Below, piece after piece: positions 31,441 through 39,439 of a stretch of 41,823 nucleotides of DNA. Where the stretch lies: IMG/VR virus record IMGVR_UViG_3300042922_000692, positions 1 to 41,823 of that record. The stretch is one strand, 5' to 3'. Source of the DNA: a virus. The position numbers were made by a program, and so were the translations under genes. Position 1 is the first letter of the stretch, and each line of letters begins with the position of its first letter. The notes under the pieces were generated by a model. The model was not told the DNA's origin and did no database searches. It was given only the letters and a program-made list of their open reading frames with translations.

Positions 31441-33444
31441 CTACACCCCCACCCCGGCCATCTGCATGCCTTGCTCCTGCATCATCGCCGCATTAGCTCC
31501 GCCAGCTTCGGGAGGCGCGCCAGCATCAGGAGGTTGACCGCCGGGAGGAAGCCCACCTTGTGGTGGAGCGCCGCCCTGCGATTGCGTCAACACTGCGGCA
31601 ATGATCTGTTGAGCCTGCGGCGGAAGCGTTGCAAGCCATTCCTGAACAGCCTGCATCTTAATCACGCCCGCGAGCTCATCATCTGACGGTAGCAAATCAT
31701 CCGTTTCGGTAATATCGAACGATTCATAGACGATCTTCATCAAATTGCGACGCTTGCCCGGGAACTGCTGATAGAACGGATCCTGCCGGAACATGCCGTA
31801 TAGCTCCACCATCCGCTGCTTGTACGCTTCCTTGTTCGCCATTGGTTCGACGCTGGATCCGGACGGACTGAGATGAAATTCGCCCTGGATCTCTTCCGGT
31901 GTGATCACAGGCCATTCGGATTCGTCTTGGTCAAATAGTGGAAGCATACGGACGTCGTCGATATACTGCTGATTCATCTGGACCATCTTCCGCGTGATCC
32001 GGACGAGTAGCTTCTTCTCGATGGACGAGATAACCTTCTTGAACCGGATGGAGGCGTTATTGTCCTTGGCCATCGATTCCGTCGCCGTGCCGCTATTACC
32101 GGTTCCCATGACGATATCGTGAGCGCCAACCGTATCCCGGATGTCCTGCTTGATGATCTGTTCCTGGTTAAAGGAGCCCGCAAGCGCGCCATCAGGAGCA
32201 GCAAGAACATCGACATCATCCATTTTCTGCACTTCTATAATCCCGTTTTGCTTCCAAACGAGCTGATTCTTGTCGATTTCTGCCCCGCGGCGCATCTTAA
32301 ACATCCGCCGCATGGAGTGGGAACGGTAGTCGATCCGCTGGTTCCTCTCAACGTTGAGCTCGTCCTGCAGATCCTCGGTGATCTCCATGATACCGATCCC
32401 GTAGAACTCTCCCGGAACCTTCGAATAGACTTCCTTGTCGTAAGGCTTGGATTTGTGCCAGTACGGATTCGGCCCTTCTGCGACAATCTGCTTCCGGTTC
32501 AGGATCAGGACGCGCTTATCGTCCTCCCAGTAGTAGGTGAGCTGATAAAGGTCGTCCTCATGCCCGTTCGATTCCTGGTCATCGCTCGTAGGAAGCCCGA
32601 TCGCCGTCTGCCGGTAGTTCCGCGCTTCATTTGTACGGGCATCCTTCGGAAGCCGCTTCCAATCGACAGAGATAAGGCCTTCCTTCTCCATTTCTTTTAG
32701 ATCGGCCTTGGACTTGTAGACATCATGGCCACAATACCGGGCATCATCGACATTCGTGCCATTCGGATCCGCATAAAAAAGCCCGAGATCGAGGAAAGCG
32801 ACTTCGGGATCATCGTATGATTTCTTAGACTCGGTCACTTCGACGTAATCCGTGACCGGAGTTACGCCATCTTCTTCAAGAAGCGGCATCTCCACTCCAT
32901 CCTGACCGAACTCGCCGGACATGACAGTTTGACGTTCCTTCCGAATAATTTCCTTCTCCCGATAGCACCATCCCGTAAATGATACGGTCGTACCGTAAAT
33001 AGCCAGGATCTTCAACCCGTCATCGAATACGTCCTGGATATCCATCGGCACATTCATCTGATAATCGATGAGCGTCTCCATCTTCTTGGCTGCCGTTTCC
33101 CAAGGCTTGTCTTTAGCGCGAAGCATGTCCATGAGCTGCTGTGGATCCATGCCGGAGGTTCCCGGCGGCATTCCCTTCATACTCACGTAAGGACGCGCCG
33201 CGAATAGCGTCTCGATCAAACGCGGAAGCACGGTCTCAACCATCGTAAATCCGTATGGTATAGAGATGTTCGAGCGGTCGATCCGCGGCTTCTTGGTACG
33301 TGGGTCGATGATCTGATCCCGGATGTTCCGGTAGCGCTTATACCATGCGAGCCATTTATCGCGCCAATACGCATCGCGCTTCTGCTCGGCATAGTCGATA
33401 CGATTAATGTATTTCGACAAGTTCTTCTGAGAAATCTTGGCCAG
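31441..33444 (-). CDS. Portal protein (P22-type head-to-tail connector)
   Basis: About 667 residues, in the size class of P22-like portals. The frame contains NISIPYGFTMVETVLPRLIE near the start, a long beta/alpha wing, and DIVMGTGNSGTATESMAKDN near the crown, typical of this portal type. A Gly/Pro/Gln-rich tail ends the protein. The only start with proper ribosome-site spacing is a CTG at 33444 (AAAGGAG eight bases upstream). In-frame GTG 33453 overlaps that site, and TTG 33465 lies in a terminator. The portal forms the dodecameric DNA channel. Confidence 0.93.
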   Translation of the reverse strand: MAKISQKNLSKYINRIDYAEQKRDAYWRDKWLAWYKRYRNIRDQIIDPRTKKPRIDRSNISIPYGFTMVETVLPRLIETLFAARPYVSMKGMPPGTSGMDPQQLMDMLRAKDKPWETAAKKMETLIDYQMNVPMDIQDVFDDGLKILAIYGTTVSFTGWCYREKEIIRKERQTVMSGEFGQDGVEMPLLEEDGVTPVTDYVEVTESKKSYDDPEVAFLDLGLFYADPNGTNVDDARYCGHDVYKSKADLKEMEKEGLISVDWKRLPKDARTNEARNYRQTAIGLPTSDDQESNGHEDDLYQLTYYWEDDKRVLILNRKQIVAEGPNPYWHKSKPYDKEVYSKVPGEFYGIGIMEITEDLQDELNVERNQRIDYRSHSMRRMFKMRRGAEIDKNQLVWKQNGIIEVQKMDDVDVLAAPDGALAGSFNQEQIIKQDIRDTVGAHDIVMGTGNSGTATESMAKDNNASIRFKKVISSIEKKLLVRITRKMVQMNQQYIDDVRMLPLFDQDESEWPVITPEEIQGEFHLSPSGSSVEPMANKEAYKQRMVELYGMFRQDPFYQQFPGKRRNLMKIVYESFDITETDDLLPSDDELAGVIKMQAVQEWLATLPPQAQQIIAAVLTQSQGGAPPQGGLPPGGQPPDAGAPPEAGGANAAMMQEQGMQMAGVGV

Positions 33445-33467
33445 AGTGCTCACTCCTTTCTTCAAAC

Positions 33468-33489
33468 AAAAAGACCGCCATTGGCGGTC
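33468..33489 (-). terminator. Intrinsic terminator upstream of the portal gene
   Basis: GACCGCCA and TGGCGGTC form a near-perfect 8-bp palindromic stem (33473-33489), followed on the minus strand by TTTTTG. It overlaps the stop of the small upstream gene. Confidence 0.9.
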
Positions 33490-33727
33490 AATAGTTTGGA
33501 GTCGATACTTTCTTTATAGGATCTCGGTCGACAGGCTGATTTTCGGCATCAGCAGCCCATTTTTCTTTGAGCGATGCATAATGATTGTTGTAATCGAACC
33601 CTAAGGCTTCCTTGACTCGTTCAACTCGTTCCTCAAATTCCTGCCTGGTGCAAATATTGTGATAATCTTCACCGGCATTTTGATCGACAAGGTTAAGCAA
33701 TTCAAATAGTACTTCATCCTTTTCCAT
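33488..33727 (-). CDS. Small protein between large terminase and portal (possible moron)
   Basis: 79 residues (MEKDEVLFELLNLVDQNAGE), helical and acidic, with AGGTGTTGCTT before the ATG. A TATAAT box (33748-33753) lies 20 bases upstream and a strong terminator directly follows, so it may be an independent unit. No family recognised. Confidence 0.65.
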   Translation of the reverse strand: MEKDEVLFELLNLVDQNAGEDYHNICTRQEFEERVERVKEALGFDYNNHYASLKEKWAADAENQPVDRDPIKKVSTPNY

Positions 33728-33747
33728 TTAAGCAACACCTCACGACC

Positions 33748-33753
33748 ATTATA
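33748..33753 (-). promoter_or_regulatory. Possible -10 element for the 79-residue gene
   Basis: TATAAT on the minus strand; the matching -35 position (TTTCGG, 17 bases upstream) is poor. It would be an activator-dependent or weak promoter if used. Confidence 0.3.
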
Positions 33754-33754
33754 A

Positions 33755-35443
33755 TTAATATCCTGTGTTTCCGAAAGCTGGCTCATAATCCGGCTCGTAA
33801 TTGTATTCGGGTGCCAACTGCATCGACTGCTGCCCACGCGCCTGATGAGCGATCGCAAGTGCCATGATCAAATCGTCATGCTTACCCGGAGACGCTTCAG
33901 GCTTCCCTGTCGGTCCGCGAACGAACGATAACATCTCGTACAACGTCGGCAAATCGTTGATCAGGTGGATGGACTCCCGCACGATCGTCACGAGCTCTGC
34001 GATGATGACTGGCCGGGTGACTGTCGTCGTCCTGAAGCCGTGCTTCGTTTGCTCCGGCTCATTGTAGTCGTCGATATTCTCGCGCCGAAACTGGTTGTAG
34101 TAGCCGAGGCGCTCGAGCTCCTTGATCGGATGAAGGTCGAAGTTCATCTCGATCGACAGCAACGCATTATTGAAGTGCTTGCCGAAGCAATACTGCTGTT
34201 TGGCATAGAGATCCGTGTCGCTATGGCCGTGCCAGACCGCGACCTGCTCGCCGGTGATGTTATCAAGCATCTGTCCGGCGCTGTAGTCCTTGCCGCCCTC
34301 CGCTGTATCTCCGCCATCCACGTATGGACGCCGACGCTCTGGATACTTATAGATCGTGACGACGCCGTTCGGATCCGGTAGGAAGCGAATAGAATCGTCG
34401 ATGATCCGTTCTCCTTTGTAATCAAAGACGAAATTCCCACGGACCGGCTTCTGAACGGCATACTTCGCCTCGAGGAACTCGATCCGTGCCATAACCTTCT
34501 TCTGATCGAAGACGGGAGCGCCGGTATTCAGGAATGCCTCGAGATCGTTCGCAGGGTATTCCTGCTTGAACATGTCCTCTTTTGATCGATCCGGCGTCTG
34601 CGGCATCTCCGCGATCTTCCAGCGACGCCATTTGATCTGTTCCGGCGTCCAACCGTACTTGCTTACGCCTTCCTGCTCGTCCTCGCTGTAGTCGCCAAGC
34701 GATTCCCCAGTAGCAAGCTCGAGGCGGTACTCGGGATGCTGATGCCAGGCGTAGAAGTGCGCCTTCCAGTTGTTCTTGCCCTTCTTGCCGTCCTCGTAAG
34801 TCTGGTGATAGTAGTTGCCGACGCCATTGGCCGTACTCTCGATAACGATCTCACCGTCGAAAGGAACGGCCTGCAGCAACCCCGTCATGAGCTCTTCAGG
34901 GTTTGGCCAGAACGCGACCTCGGAACACAGCAGATAGTTGATCGTCTGCGAACGTCCGAATTTATCTGATCCCGCGGTACCGACGTAGATCCGCGAGTTA
35001 TTGCCGGCGAAGAAGTATTCCTTCCGATTCCCGTATTTCGGCTTGTTCTTGCCGCCATTGAGCTGCTCCTTCTTCGCTTCCGGAAGGCGCTCGTACATAA
35101 GCTGAACAGCCTGGAACATCTTCTGCGTGGAGTCGGCGTCGTGGGCAATGATAACGGCCGTGACGTTCTCCTCGTTTATGACGCATTCAAAAAACCTCCC
35201 AATGCTCTGGGTTGAGAACCCGAGCTGGCGAGGTTTTAGGATGATGTCGCGTTTCGTCTTCTCCATCCAGTACAGCGCTTGGATCGGGTTGAAGACGAGA
35301 TTAATGACCTTTTTATCCTTTGTGCGAATGAAGAGGCGTTCCTCAATGTATGTTCGCGGATCGCGAACCCATTTCGGCGTGTTCTTGACCTTGGCCTGTT
35401 CTTTTATCCGGTCATGGATCTTGGCGAGTAGCACATCTCTCAT
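33755..35443 (-). CDS. terL: Terminase large subunit (ATPase/nuclease)
   Basis: 562 residues. Walker A-like KPRQLGFST at 70-78, Walker B LLCSEVAFW at 173-181, a coupling motif near VIESTANGVG (about 202-211), and a C-terminal RNase-H-like nuclease with DGGDTAEGGKDYSAG and HDDLIMALAIA. It pumps DNA into the prohead and cuts it. The ATG at 35443 is only one base from GGAGG, so a GTG three codons later (35434) may be the real start. A headful mechanism would fit the circular assembly. Confidence 0.96.
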   Translation of the reverse strand: MRDVLLAKIHDRIKEQAKVKNTPKWVRDPRTYIEERLFIRTKDKKVINLVFNPIQALYWMEKTKRDIILKPRQLGFSTQSIGRFFECVINEENVTAVIIAHDADSTQKMFQAVQLMYERLPEAKKEQLNGGKNKPKYGNRKEYFFAGNNSRIYVGTAGSDKFGRSQTINYLLCSEVAFWPNPEELMTGLLQAVPFDGEIVIESTANGVGNYYHQTYEDGKKGKNNWKAHFYAWHQHPEYRLELATGESLGDYSEDEQEGVSKYGWTPEQIKWRRWKIAEMPQTPDRSKEDMFKQEYPANDLEAFLNTGAPVFDQKKVMARIEFLEAKYAVQKPVRGNFVFDYKGERIIDDSIRFLPDPNGVVTIYKYPERRRPYVDGGDTAEGGKDYSAGQMLDNITGEQVAVWHGHSDTDLYAKQQYCFGKHFNNALLSIEMNFDLHPIKELERLGYYNQFRRENIDDYNEPEQTKHGFRTTTVTRPVIIAELVTIVRESIHLINDLPTLYEMLSFVRGPTGKPEASPGKHDDLIMALAIAHQARGQQSMQLAPEYNYEPDYEPAFGNTGY

Positions 35444-35451
35444 TCCTCCGT

Positions 35452-36102
35452 TCAGTTTAATCGATCAATCTTTCTCCTAGATTTATTATGCTTGGAATAA
35501 TAAACATAATCGTCTATGAATTCCTTCATTAAAGGAGAAACTGAATGATTGTGCTTGTTAAAAATATCTATTATTTGCGATTCTGTTGGGTAATTAGTTG
35601 ATTCCCAATCCATCAATGATTGGAGATCACCGGGAATATACAAATTTTCTTTTGTAATTTCACGAATAATTTTGTGTAAAAAGTCCCATACATGATATCG
35701 ATAAAACCTATTTATTGCGTTTGTATAATTAGCTGAAGAATCAATACCAACTTCGCTAGCACTTGTAGATAGTTCTTCTAATATTCGATGCTTTTCACCA
35801 AATCCAATACTCGCAGCTTGTCTACCAGATAAGGTTAAGTTCTCAATTCCTAAATTAATTAATGGTTCTGTAATTTTCTTTACTCGATCTAAAGTAGCGT
35901 AGGCTTCATTAATTGCTTCCCGCATTTTTGCGCTAAATCCTCCGCCACTAAATTCCGCAATTTTATCAATGTTCATAAACGCTGCAGCTATTGCTCCCAT
36001 AACAATCGCCAAACCCATCTCAACAGACTGCCCTTTGTACCCGAAGTAGAGACCTGGAATTAATAGAATTAGTAACATAATTACATTCTTCGCGACCTTC
36101 AT
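35452..36102 (-). CDS. Two-span membrane protein inserted between terminase genes (moron)
   Basis: 216 residues. Two membrane segments at about 7-22 (VIMLLILLIPGLYFGY) and 29-47 (MGLAIVMGAIAAAFM), then a large helical cytoplasmic domain (ESTNYPTESQIIDIFNKHNH near the end). The gene is strikingly AT-rich compared with both terminase genes and splits them. A short inverted repeat lies in front of its start. Topology, composition and position suggest a cargo gene such as a superinfection-exclusion or abortive-infection protein; no family is recognised. Confidence 0.8.
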   Translation of the reverse strand: MKVAKNVIMLLILLIPGLYFGYKGQSVEMGLAIVMGAIAAAFMNIDKIAEFSGGGFSAKMREAINEAYATLDRVKKITEPLINLGIENLTLSGRQAASIGFGEKHRILEELSTSASEVGIDSSANYTNAINRFYRYHVWDFLHKIIREITKENLYIPGDLQSLMDWESTNYPTESQIIDIFNKHNHSVSPLMKEFIDDYVYYSKHNKSRRKIDRLN

Positions 36103-36120
36103 TGGATAGCCCCCAAATAT

Positions 36121-36137
36121 GATAGTATAGGACTATC
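36121..36137. promoter_or_regulatory. Inverted repeat in front of the membrane moron
   Basis: GATAGT (36121-36126) and ACTATC (36132-36137) form a perfect inverted repeat with spacer ATAGG. On the minus strand TATACT lies within it and could be a -10, without a good -35. An operator or promoter element is possible. Confidence 0.4.
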
Positions 36138-36163
36138 TTAGACAAAAATTTACAAACAGACAA

Positions 36164-36871
36164 TCACCCTTCCTCATACCCCCTCAATTCTTTCTGCTGC
36201 TCCACGATCCGTTGTAATCTCGGGTTAGCCGCGATCTGCTCCTCCGCAATCTCGAACGCCTCAGGCGACGCCTTCTTGAACACATCCATGAACAACTGCA
36301 AGTACTCCTGAATGAGCTTAAACTCGAATGCCTTCTCCCGCAGCTCGCTCATAAACTGAGAATTCTGACGGAGCTCCCGGTTCAGCGTGGTGATCGCCGT
36401 GATGTTCCGCCGCATCTCCTCCACGAAGCTGATCTTCCACCGGCTGAGGTAATCGGGATCCGCGCCTTCCACATCCAATACCTTCTCGACGAGCGCCGTC
36501 AAACGTCCATCTACCATATCCGGAAGTCCATCGACGAAAACGAAGCGATCGTACAGCGCTGCTGTGGTCTTGTATTGAAGCTCAATGATATCCAAGTCGT
36601 AGTTAACGATCCGCTCGACGCGCCCGCTCACCTGGACGACTGCCGCCTTCTTTTTCTCGACCGGTACGGAAGTCCGCGGCGTATCGAATTTGCTGGACTC
36701 CATATATCGGAAGACAGCGTTGTGCGAAACGTCCTCGCCCTTATCGCCTCGGTTCCGCATCTCCTTGGTACATTCAGCAGCTATCTGACGGGAAGAAGTG
36801 ATTCCCTGGCTTAAACATCTGGCGACGATGTGCTGAAGCTCAAGCAGTTCTATTTTACTCGGCCTGCCCAT
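36164..36871 (-). CDS. terS: Terminase small subunit (probable)
   Basis: 235 residues from the ATG at 36871 (AAAGGAGAGTGGCAAG upstream; longer in-frame starts run through hairpins and repeats of the leader). An N-terminal HTH-like region (MGRPSKIELLELQHIVARCL, then GITSSRQIAAECTKEM) would bind the packaging site. A helical oligomerisation segment at about 140-210 and a charged C-terminus (RLQRIVEQQKELRGYEEG) would contact TerL. Assigned mainly from position before terL and domain layout. Confidence 0.75.
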   Translation of the reverse strand: MGRPSKIELLELQHIVARCLSQGITSSRQIAAECTKEMRNRGDKGEDVSHNAVFRYMESSKFDTPRTSVPVEKKKAAVVQVSGRVERIVNYDLDIIELQYKTTAALYDRFVFVDGLPDMVDGRLTALVEKVLDVEGADPDYLSRWKISFVEEMRRNITAITTLNRELRQNSQFMSELREKAFEFKLIQEYLQLFMDVFKKASPEAFEIAEEQIAANPRLQRIVEQQKELRGYEEG

Positions 36872-36890
36872 CTTGCCACTCTCCTTTATC

Positions 36891-37013
36891 GTTTCGAAAC
36901 GAATGTCATCGGTGTCTCGCTTTAACGAGACAGCGAATGAAAAAAACGACCCTTTGCCTAGTGGCATCAGATCGTTCTTTGTTTCGATACGCGTTTCGAT
37001 ACATCTATATATA
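36891..37013. promoter_or_regulatory. Late-operon leader: GTTTCGAWAC repeats and TATATATA box
   Basis: The 10-mer GTTTCGAWAC occurs at 36891-36900 (palindromic form), 36981-36990 and 36993-37002, the last two as adjacent direct repeats 12 bases apart. TATATATA (37006-37013) could be a -10 for leftward transcription, with no -35 match. This looks like an activator-dependent late promoter or the packaging recognition site. A GTCTCG/CGAGAC hairpin (36914-36931) lies in the same leader. Confidence 0.5.
36940..36976 (-). terminator. Intrinsic terminator/attenuator in the late leader
   Basis: On the minus strand AACGATC pairs with GGTCGTT, with an inner GCC/GGC stem, followed by TTTTTT. It lies between the late -10-like box and the small terminase gene, so late transcripts must pass it. 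Confidence 0.7.
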
Positions 37014-37030
37014 GGTGGCTTTCGTAAGGT

Positions 37031-37065
37031 AAAAAAATAGAGCAGCGAGGGAAGCCCTCCTGCTC
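37031..37065 (-). terminator. Intrinsic terminator after the sigma-like regulator gene
   Basis: GAGCAG/CTGCTC and GAGGG/CCCTC form a long stem with a short loop, followed by TATTTTTTT on the minus strand. It ends the early/middle transcript before the late leader. Confidence 0.9.
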
Positions 37066-37072
37066 CTTTCGT

Positions 37073-37621
37073 TTAATTGAAGTCAAAGAGATCACCCTGC
37101 ATCATAATCTTGCTGATCTTCCTTCGAGCAGATTCGACCAACGATTGAATGCTTCCTTTCTCCACTCCCCGGATCCGCGCCGCCTCCGCGAATGGTAATC
37201 CCTGCCCGATAACCATCACATATGCGTCTCGCTCCTTCTCTGTGAGCTGTCCGAGCACGTTCTCAACCTTTGCCCGGTCTTCATCTGTGATGCCCTCAGC
37301 ATGGATGCTCCCGATCGTCCCTCCGCTTTGTCTGGTATAGGACTGTAAGACGATCGGATCCACGGGACGCTCCCGCTGGTAAGCTGAGCGACGTTCGATG
37401 CCGCGACGGTTACCCGGCCGCCTCCCTGTCTCCAACCATTCGCTAACGTAGTCGCATTCGCTGATCATTCCCCCAATGATCTCGCGTTCCGCCTTGTCCT
37501 GCGTGCGTGCGAGCAACGCCCGCGTCTTATTCCCCGATCGACGATAGTTCTCCGCCGTCGCCGGCCCGAGGTTCATGATGGTGACTCCCCCGGTATATGT
37601 GTACAGATGCCCGATCGCCAT
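37073..37621 (-). CDS. Sigma-70 region-4-like late transcription regulator (ArpU/positive-control type)
   Basis: 182 residues from the ATG at 37621 (AGGGGG six bases upstream); an ATG at 37576 with GGGGGAG is an alternative. The segment CDYVSEWLETGRRPGNRRGIER is typical of positive-control sigma-like phage proteins. The C-terminus is a sigma region 4-type HTH (LTEKERDAYVMVIGQGLPFA, then EKGSIQSLVESARRKISK). Last gene before the late operon, so it probably activates the late promoter just downstream. Confidence 0.85.
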   Translation of the reverse strand: MAIGHLYTYTGGVTIMNLGPATAENYRRSGNKTRALLARTQDKAEREIIGGMISECDYVSEWLETGRRPGNRRGIERRSAYQRERPVDPIVLQSYTRQSGGTIGSIHAEGITDEDRAKVENVLGQLTEKERDAYVMVIGQGLPFAEAARIRGVEKGSIQSLVESARRKISKIMMQGDLFDFN

Positions 37622-37646
37622 CGTAATCCCCCTCTCTCCTGATGGG

Positions 37647-37666
37647 AAAAGCCCTCCGTAGAGGGC
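37647..37666 (-). terminator. Intrinsic terminator after the coiled-coil gene
   Basis: GCCCTC (37651-37656), a CGTA loop and GAGGGC (37661-37666), with TTTT following on the minus strand. Confidence 0.8.
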
Positions 37667-37672
37667 CATTCA

Positions 37673-38632
37673 TTATCGTTGGAACGTTAATCCCGCGATT
37701 CGCTCTTCAACGCTGTTTTTCCATTCTTCCAGCTCGGTTACTCTTGCTTCGAGCGAAGGTACTTCTCCTGCCACTTCCACAGCCTTGTCTCCTTCATCCA
37801 ATCTGCCGGCGTCGTGTGCATCCTCGTCCACAGGAAATCGCTCATCCTCCGTCGCTGCCGCTGCTTCAGCTTCGGCTGGAGACGTTGGGAACTGGAGTGG
37901 AGCATGGCCAATGCGGGCAAGACTCTTATTGAGCTGATCCAGGCGTTCCTGCTCGAGCCGCGCAATGCGTTCTTCCTCCGTCTCAGGCTTAAGCGTAGAG
38001 GTAAGGACGAGCCCTCCACCCGCGCCGCCGCTTGTCCGGGAACGATACGTCCGGAGCATTCCCTCGAGCTCGTCGATCTGCCCTTTCAGGCTCATTACTT
38101 CGCTTCTCGCTTTGTCACGATCGGCTTCGGCTTCTTCCTTCGCTACGACGGCGTTATCGCGCTTAGACTCGACGTCGATCAATTGCTCTTGAGCGACAAG
38201 CTTCTCGTTAACCGCACGGATCACCTTGGCGTCTGAATCCTCGAGCTTCGATTCGAGAGCAGCGACCTGGTCGATTAGTTCGGCCTTGCTCTCCTCGATC
38301 AAACGAATGCGGTCCGTATGCTCTGCCTGCAACTTGGCCAGCTCATCATTATGCTGCGAGAACTGGAACTCCTTGATCTGGCGAAGAAGGCTTCTGACTT
38401 CCTCGTTCGCCCCTACAACGCCCCAACGAAGGTCGTAGTCTTCCGGGAGCTGTATCTCTGCTACCTCGGCCGCTTGACGTTGCAGACGATCTTCTGACTC
38501 GTGTTGCGCTTTAATCTGTGCTTGCTCCTGCTCAATCACCGTCTGGCGGAACCTATCGTCCGCATTGTTCGGGTTGAGCGCTTGTTTCTCAGCTTCCAGT
38601 GCTTCGTAACGTTTTTGTTGCTCTTCGTTCAT
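37673..38632 (-). CDS. Long coiled-coil protein, unknown function
   Basis: 319 residues from the ATG at 38632 (AGAGGAG about ten bases upstream). Residues about 1-210 are nearly continuous charged coiled coil (EEQQKRYEALEAEKQALNP at the start). A Gly-rich break (RTSGGAGGGLVLTST) follows, then an Ala/Glu-rich segment and a final helix (EARVTELEEWKNSVEERIA). It lies upstream of the late regulator. It may be structural, organising DNA or membrane, or a host-takeover protein. Confidence 0.75.
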   Translation of the reverse strand: MNEEQQKRYEALEAEKQALNPNNADDRFRQTVIEQEQAQIKAQHESEDRLQRQAAEVAEIQLPEDYDLRWGVVGANEEVRSLLRQIKEFQFSQHNDELAKLQAEHTDRIRLIEESKAELIDQVAALESKLEDSDAKVIRAVNEKLVAQEQLIDVESKRDNAVVAKEEAEADRDKARSEVMSLKGQIDELEGMLRTYRSRTSGGAGGGLVLTSTLKPETEEERIARLEQERLDQLNKSLARIGHAPLQFPTSPAEAEAAAATEDERFPVDEDAHDAGRLDEGDKAVEVAGEVPSLEARVTELEEWKNSVEERIAGLTFQR

Positions 38633-38762
38633 TCGGCTTCGTCTCCTCTTTGATCGGGGCGATCGGGATGAGGATCGCCGCCGGCATAATTGTCTTTCCG
38701 ACCAGTAACCAGTAATCGCCATGCTGTTGCCACTCTCGATCCGTAAAGTTTGCTTCTCTCAA
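38589..38762 (-). CDS. Small protein, unknown function
   Basis: 57 residues from a TTG at 38762 with GGAGG seven bases upstream. Reads REANFTDREWQQHGDYWLLV, then GKTIMPAAILIPIAPIKEET. It overlaps the coiled-coil gene by 44 bases. The strong ribosome site supports it. Confidence 0.5.
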   Translation of the reverse strand: MREANFTDREWQQHGDYWLLVGKTIMPAAILIPIAPIKEETKPNERRATKTLRSTGS

Positions 38763-38795
38763 TCGATCGCCTCCGTTATAATAGATTTGTCGAAG

Positions 38796-39413
38796 CTATT
38801 TCTCTTCCTCGGTCCTTGTGGCCGGGGTTTTTGTTTTTCTAACTCTATCGAGCAAAGCAGCAATTTTAAGAACAATCTCATCCCGCGGAGTTTCATTTAT
38901 TTCTATTGATCCGAATGTCTCTAGGATGTAATTATTCAGACCGACTAATTCATCCCTTCTCTCCAACGACCGCCCGACAGCCTTATCTGCCATCTCTTGA
39001 AGCTTATCAATCCGATCAAGAGCATCTCCATAAGCATCCAGTACGGCGTCGATTTCTTCTTCGGCACAACTGGTTATCGGGATCATTCCCGGAACCAACC
39101 TGCTGAACAGAATTCCTTCCGACGAGCGAATTACGCTACCCTTTCGAAGTGGAAACTCACGTTCTTCAAACGGATCTTCCTCTGCTTCCTCTACGCTCCA
39201 ACCCGCGTAATGCTCATGTCCTTCCGTATACATCACCGATGTCACATGACCGATATTCGGGACCGGCATTCCTCCGGACCGGATGATGTGATCTACTCGG
39301 AACTTGAATTCGTGCTTGTCACCATTCACGGCGTGCTCGAGCTGCGTCACCAGCCATTCGACGCCCATTTCCCTGTATACGAATTGCTTGCCGTTCTTGC
39401 CGTTAACGTTCAT
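38796..39413 (-). CDS. Early protein of unknown function
   Basis: 205 residues starting MNVNGKNGKQFVYREMGVEW, with AAGGAGGATTCCC before the ATG. The first 110 residues are beta-rich; the rest is helical with a coiled coil (DALDRIDKLQEMADKAVGRS) and a basic C-terminus. No family recognised. Confidence 0.7.
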   Translation of the reverse strand: MNVNGKNGKQFVYREMGVEWLVTQLEHAVNGDKHEFKFRVDHIIRSGGMPVPNIGHVTSVMYTEGHEHYAGWSVEEAEEDPFEEREFPLRKGSVIRSSEGILFSRLVPGMIPITSCAEEEIDAVLDAYGDALDRIDKLQEMADKAVGRSLERRDELVGLNNYILETFGSIEINETPRDEIVLKIAALLDRVRKTKTPATRTEEEK

Positions 39414-39439
39414 GGGAATCCTCCTTCGCTTAATCTTCG

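Noticed and set aside
36872-36967. Longer start for the small terminase (MPLGKGSFFSF...)
   Set aside because: The extension is translated from hairpins and repeats of the leader, and a strong ribosome site precedes the ATG at 36871.
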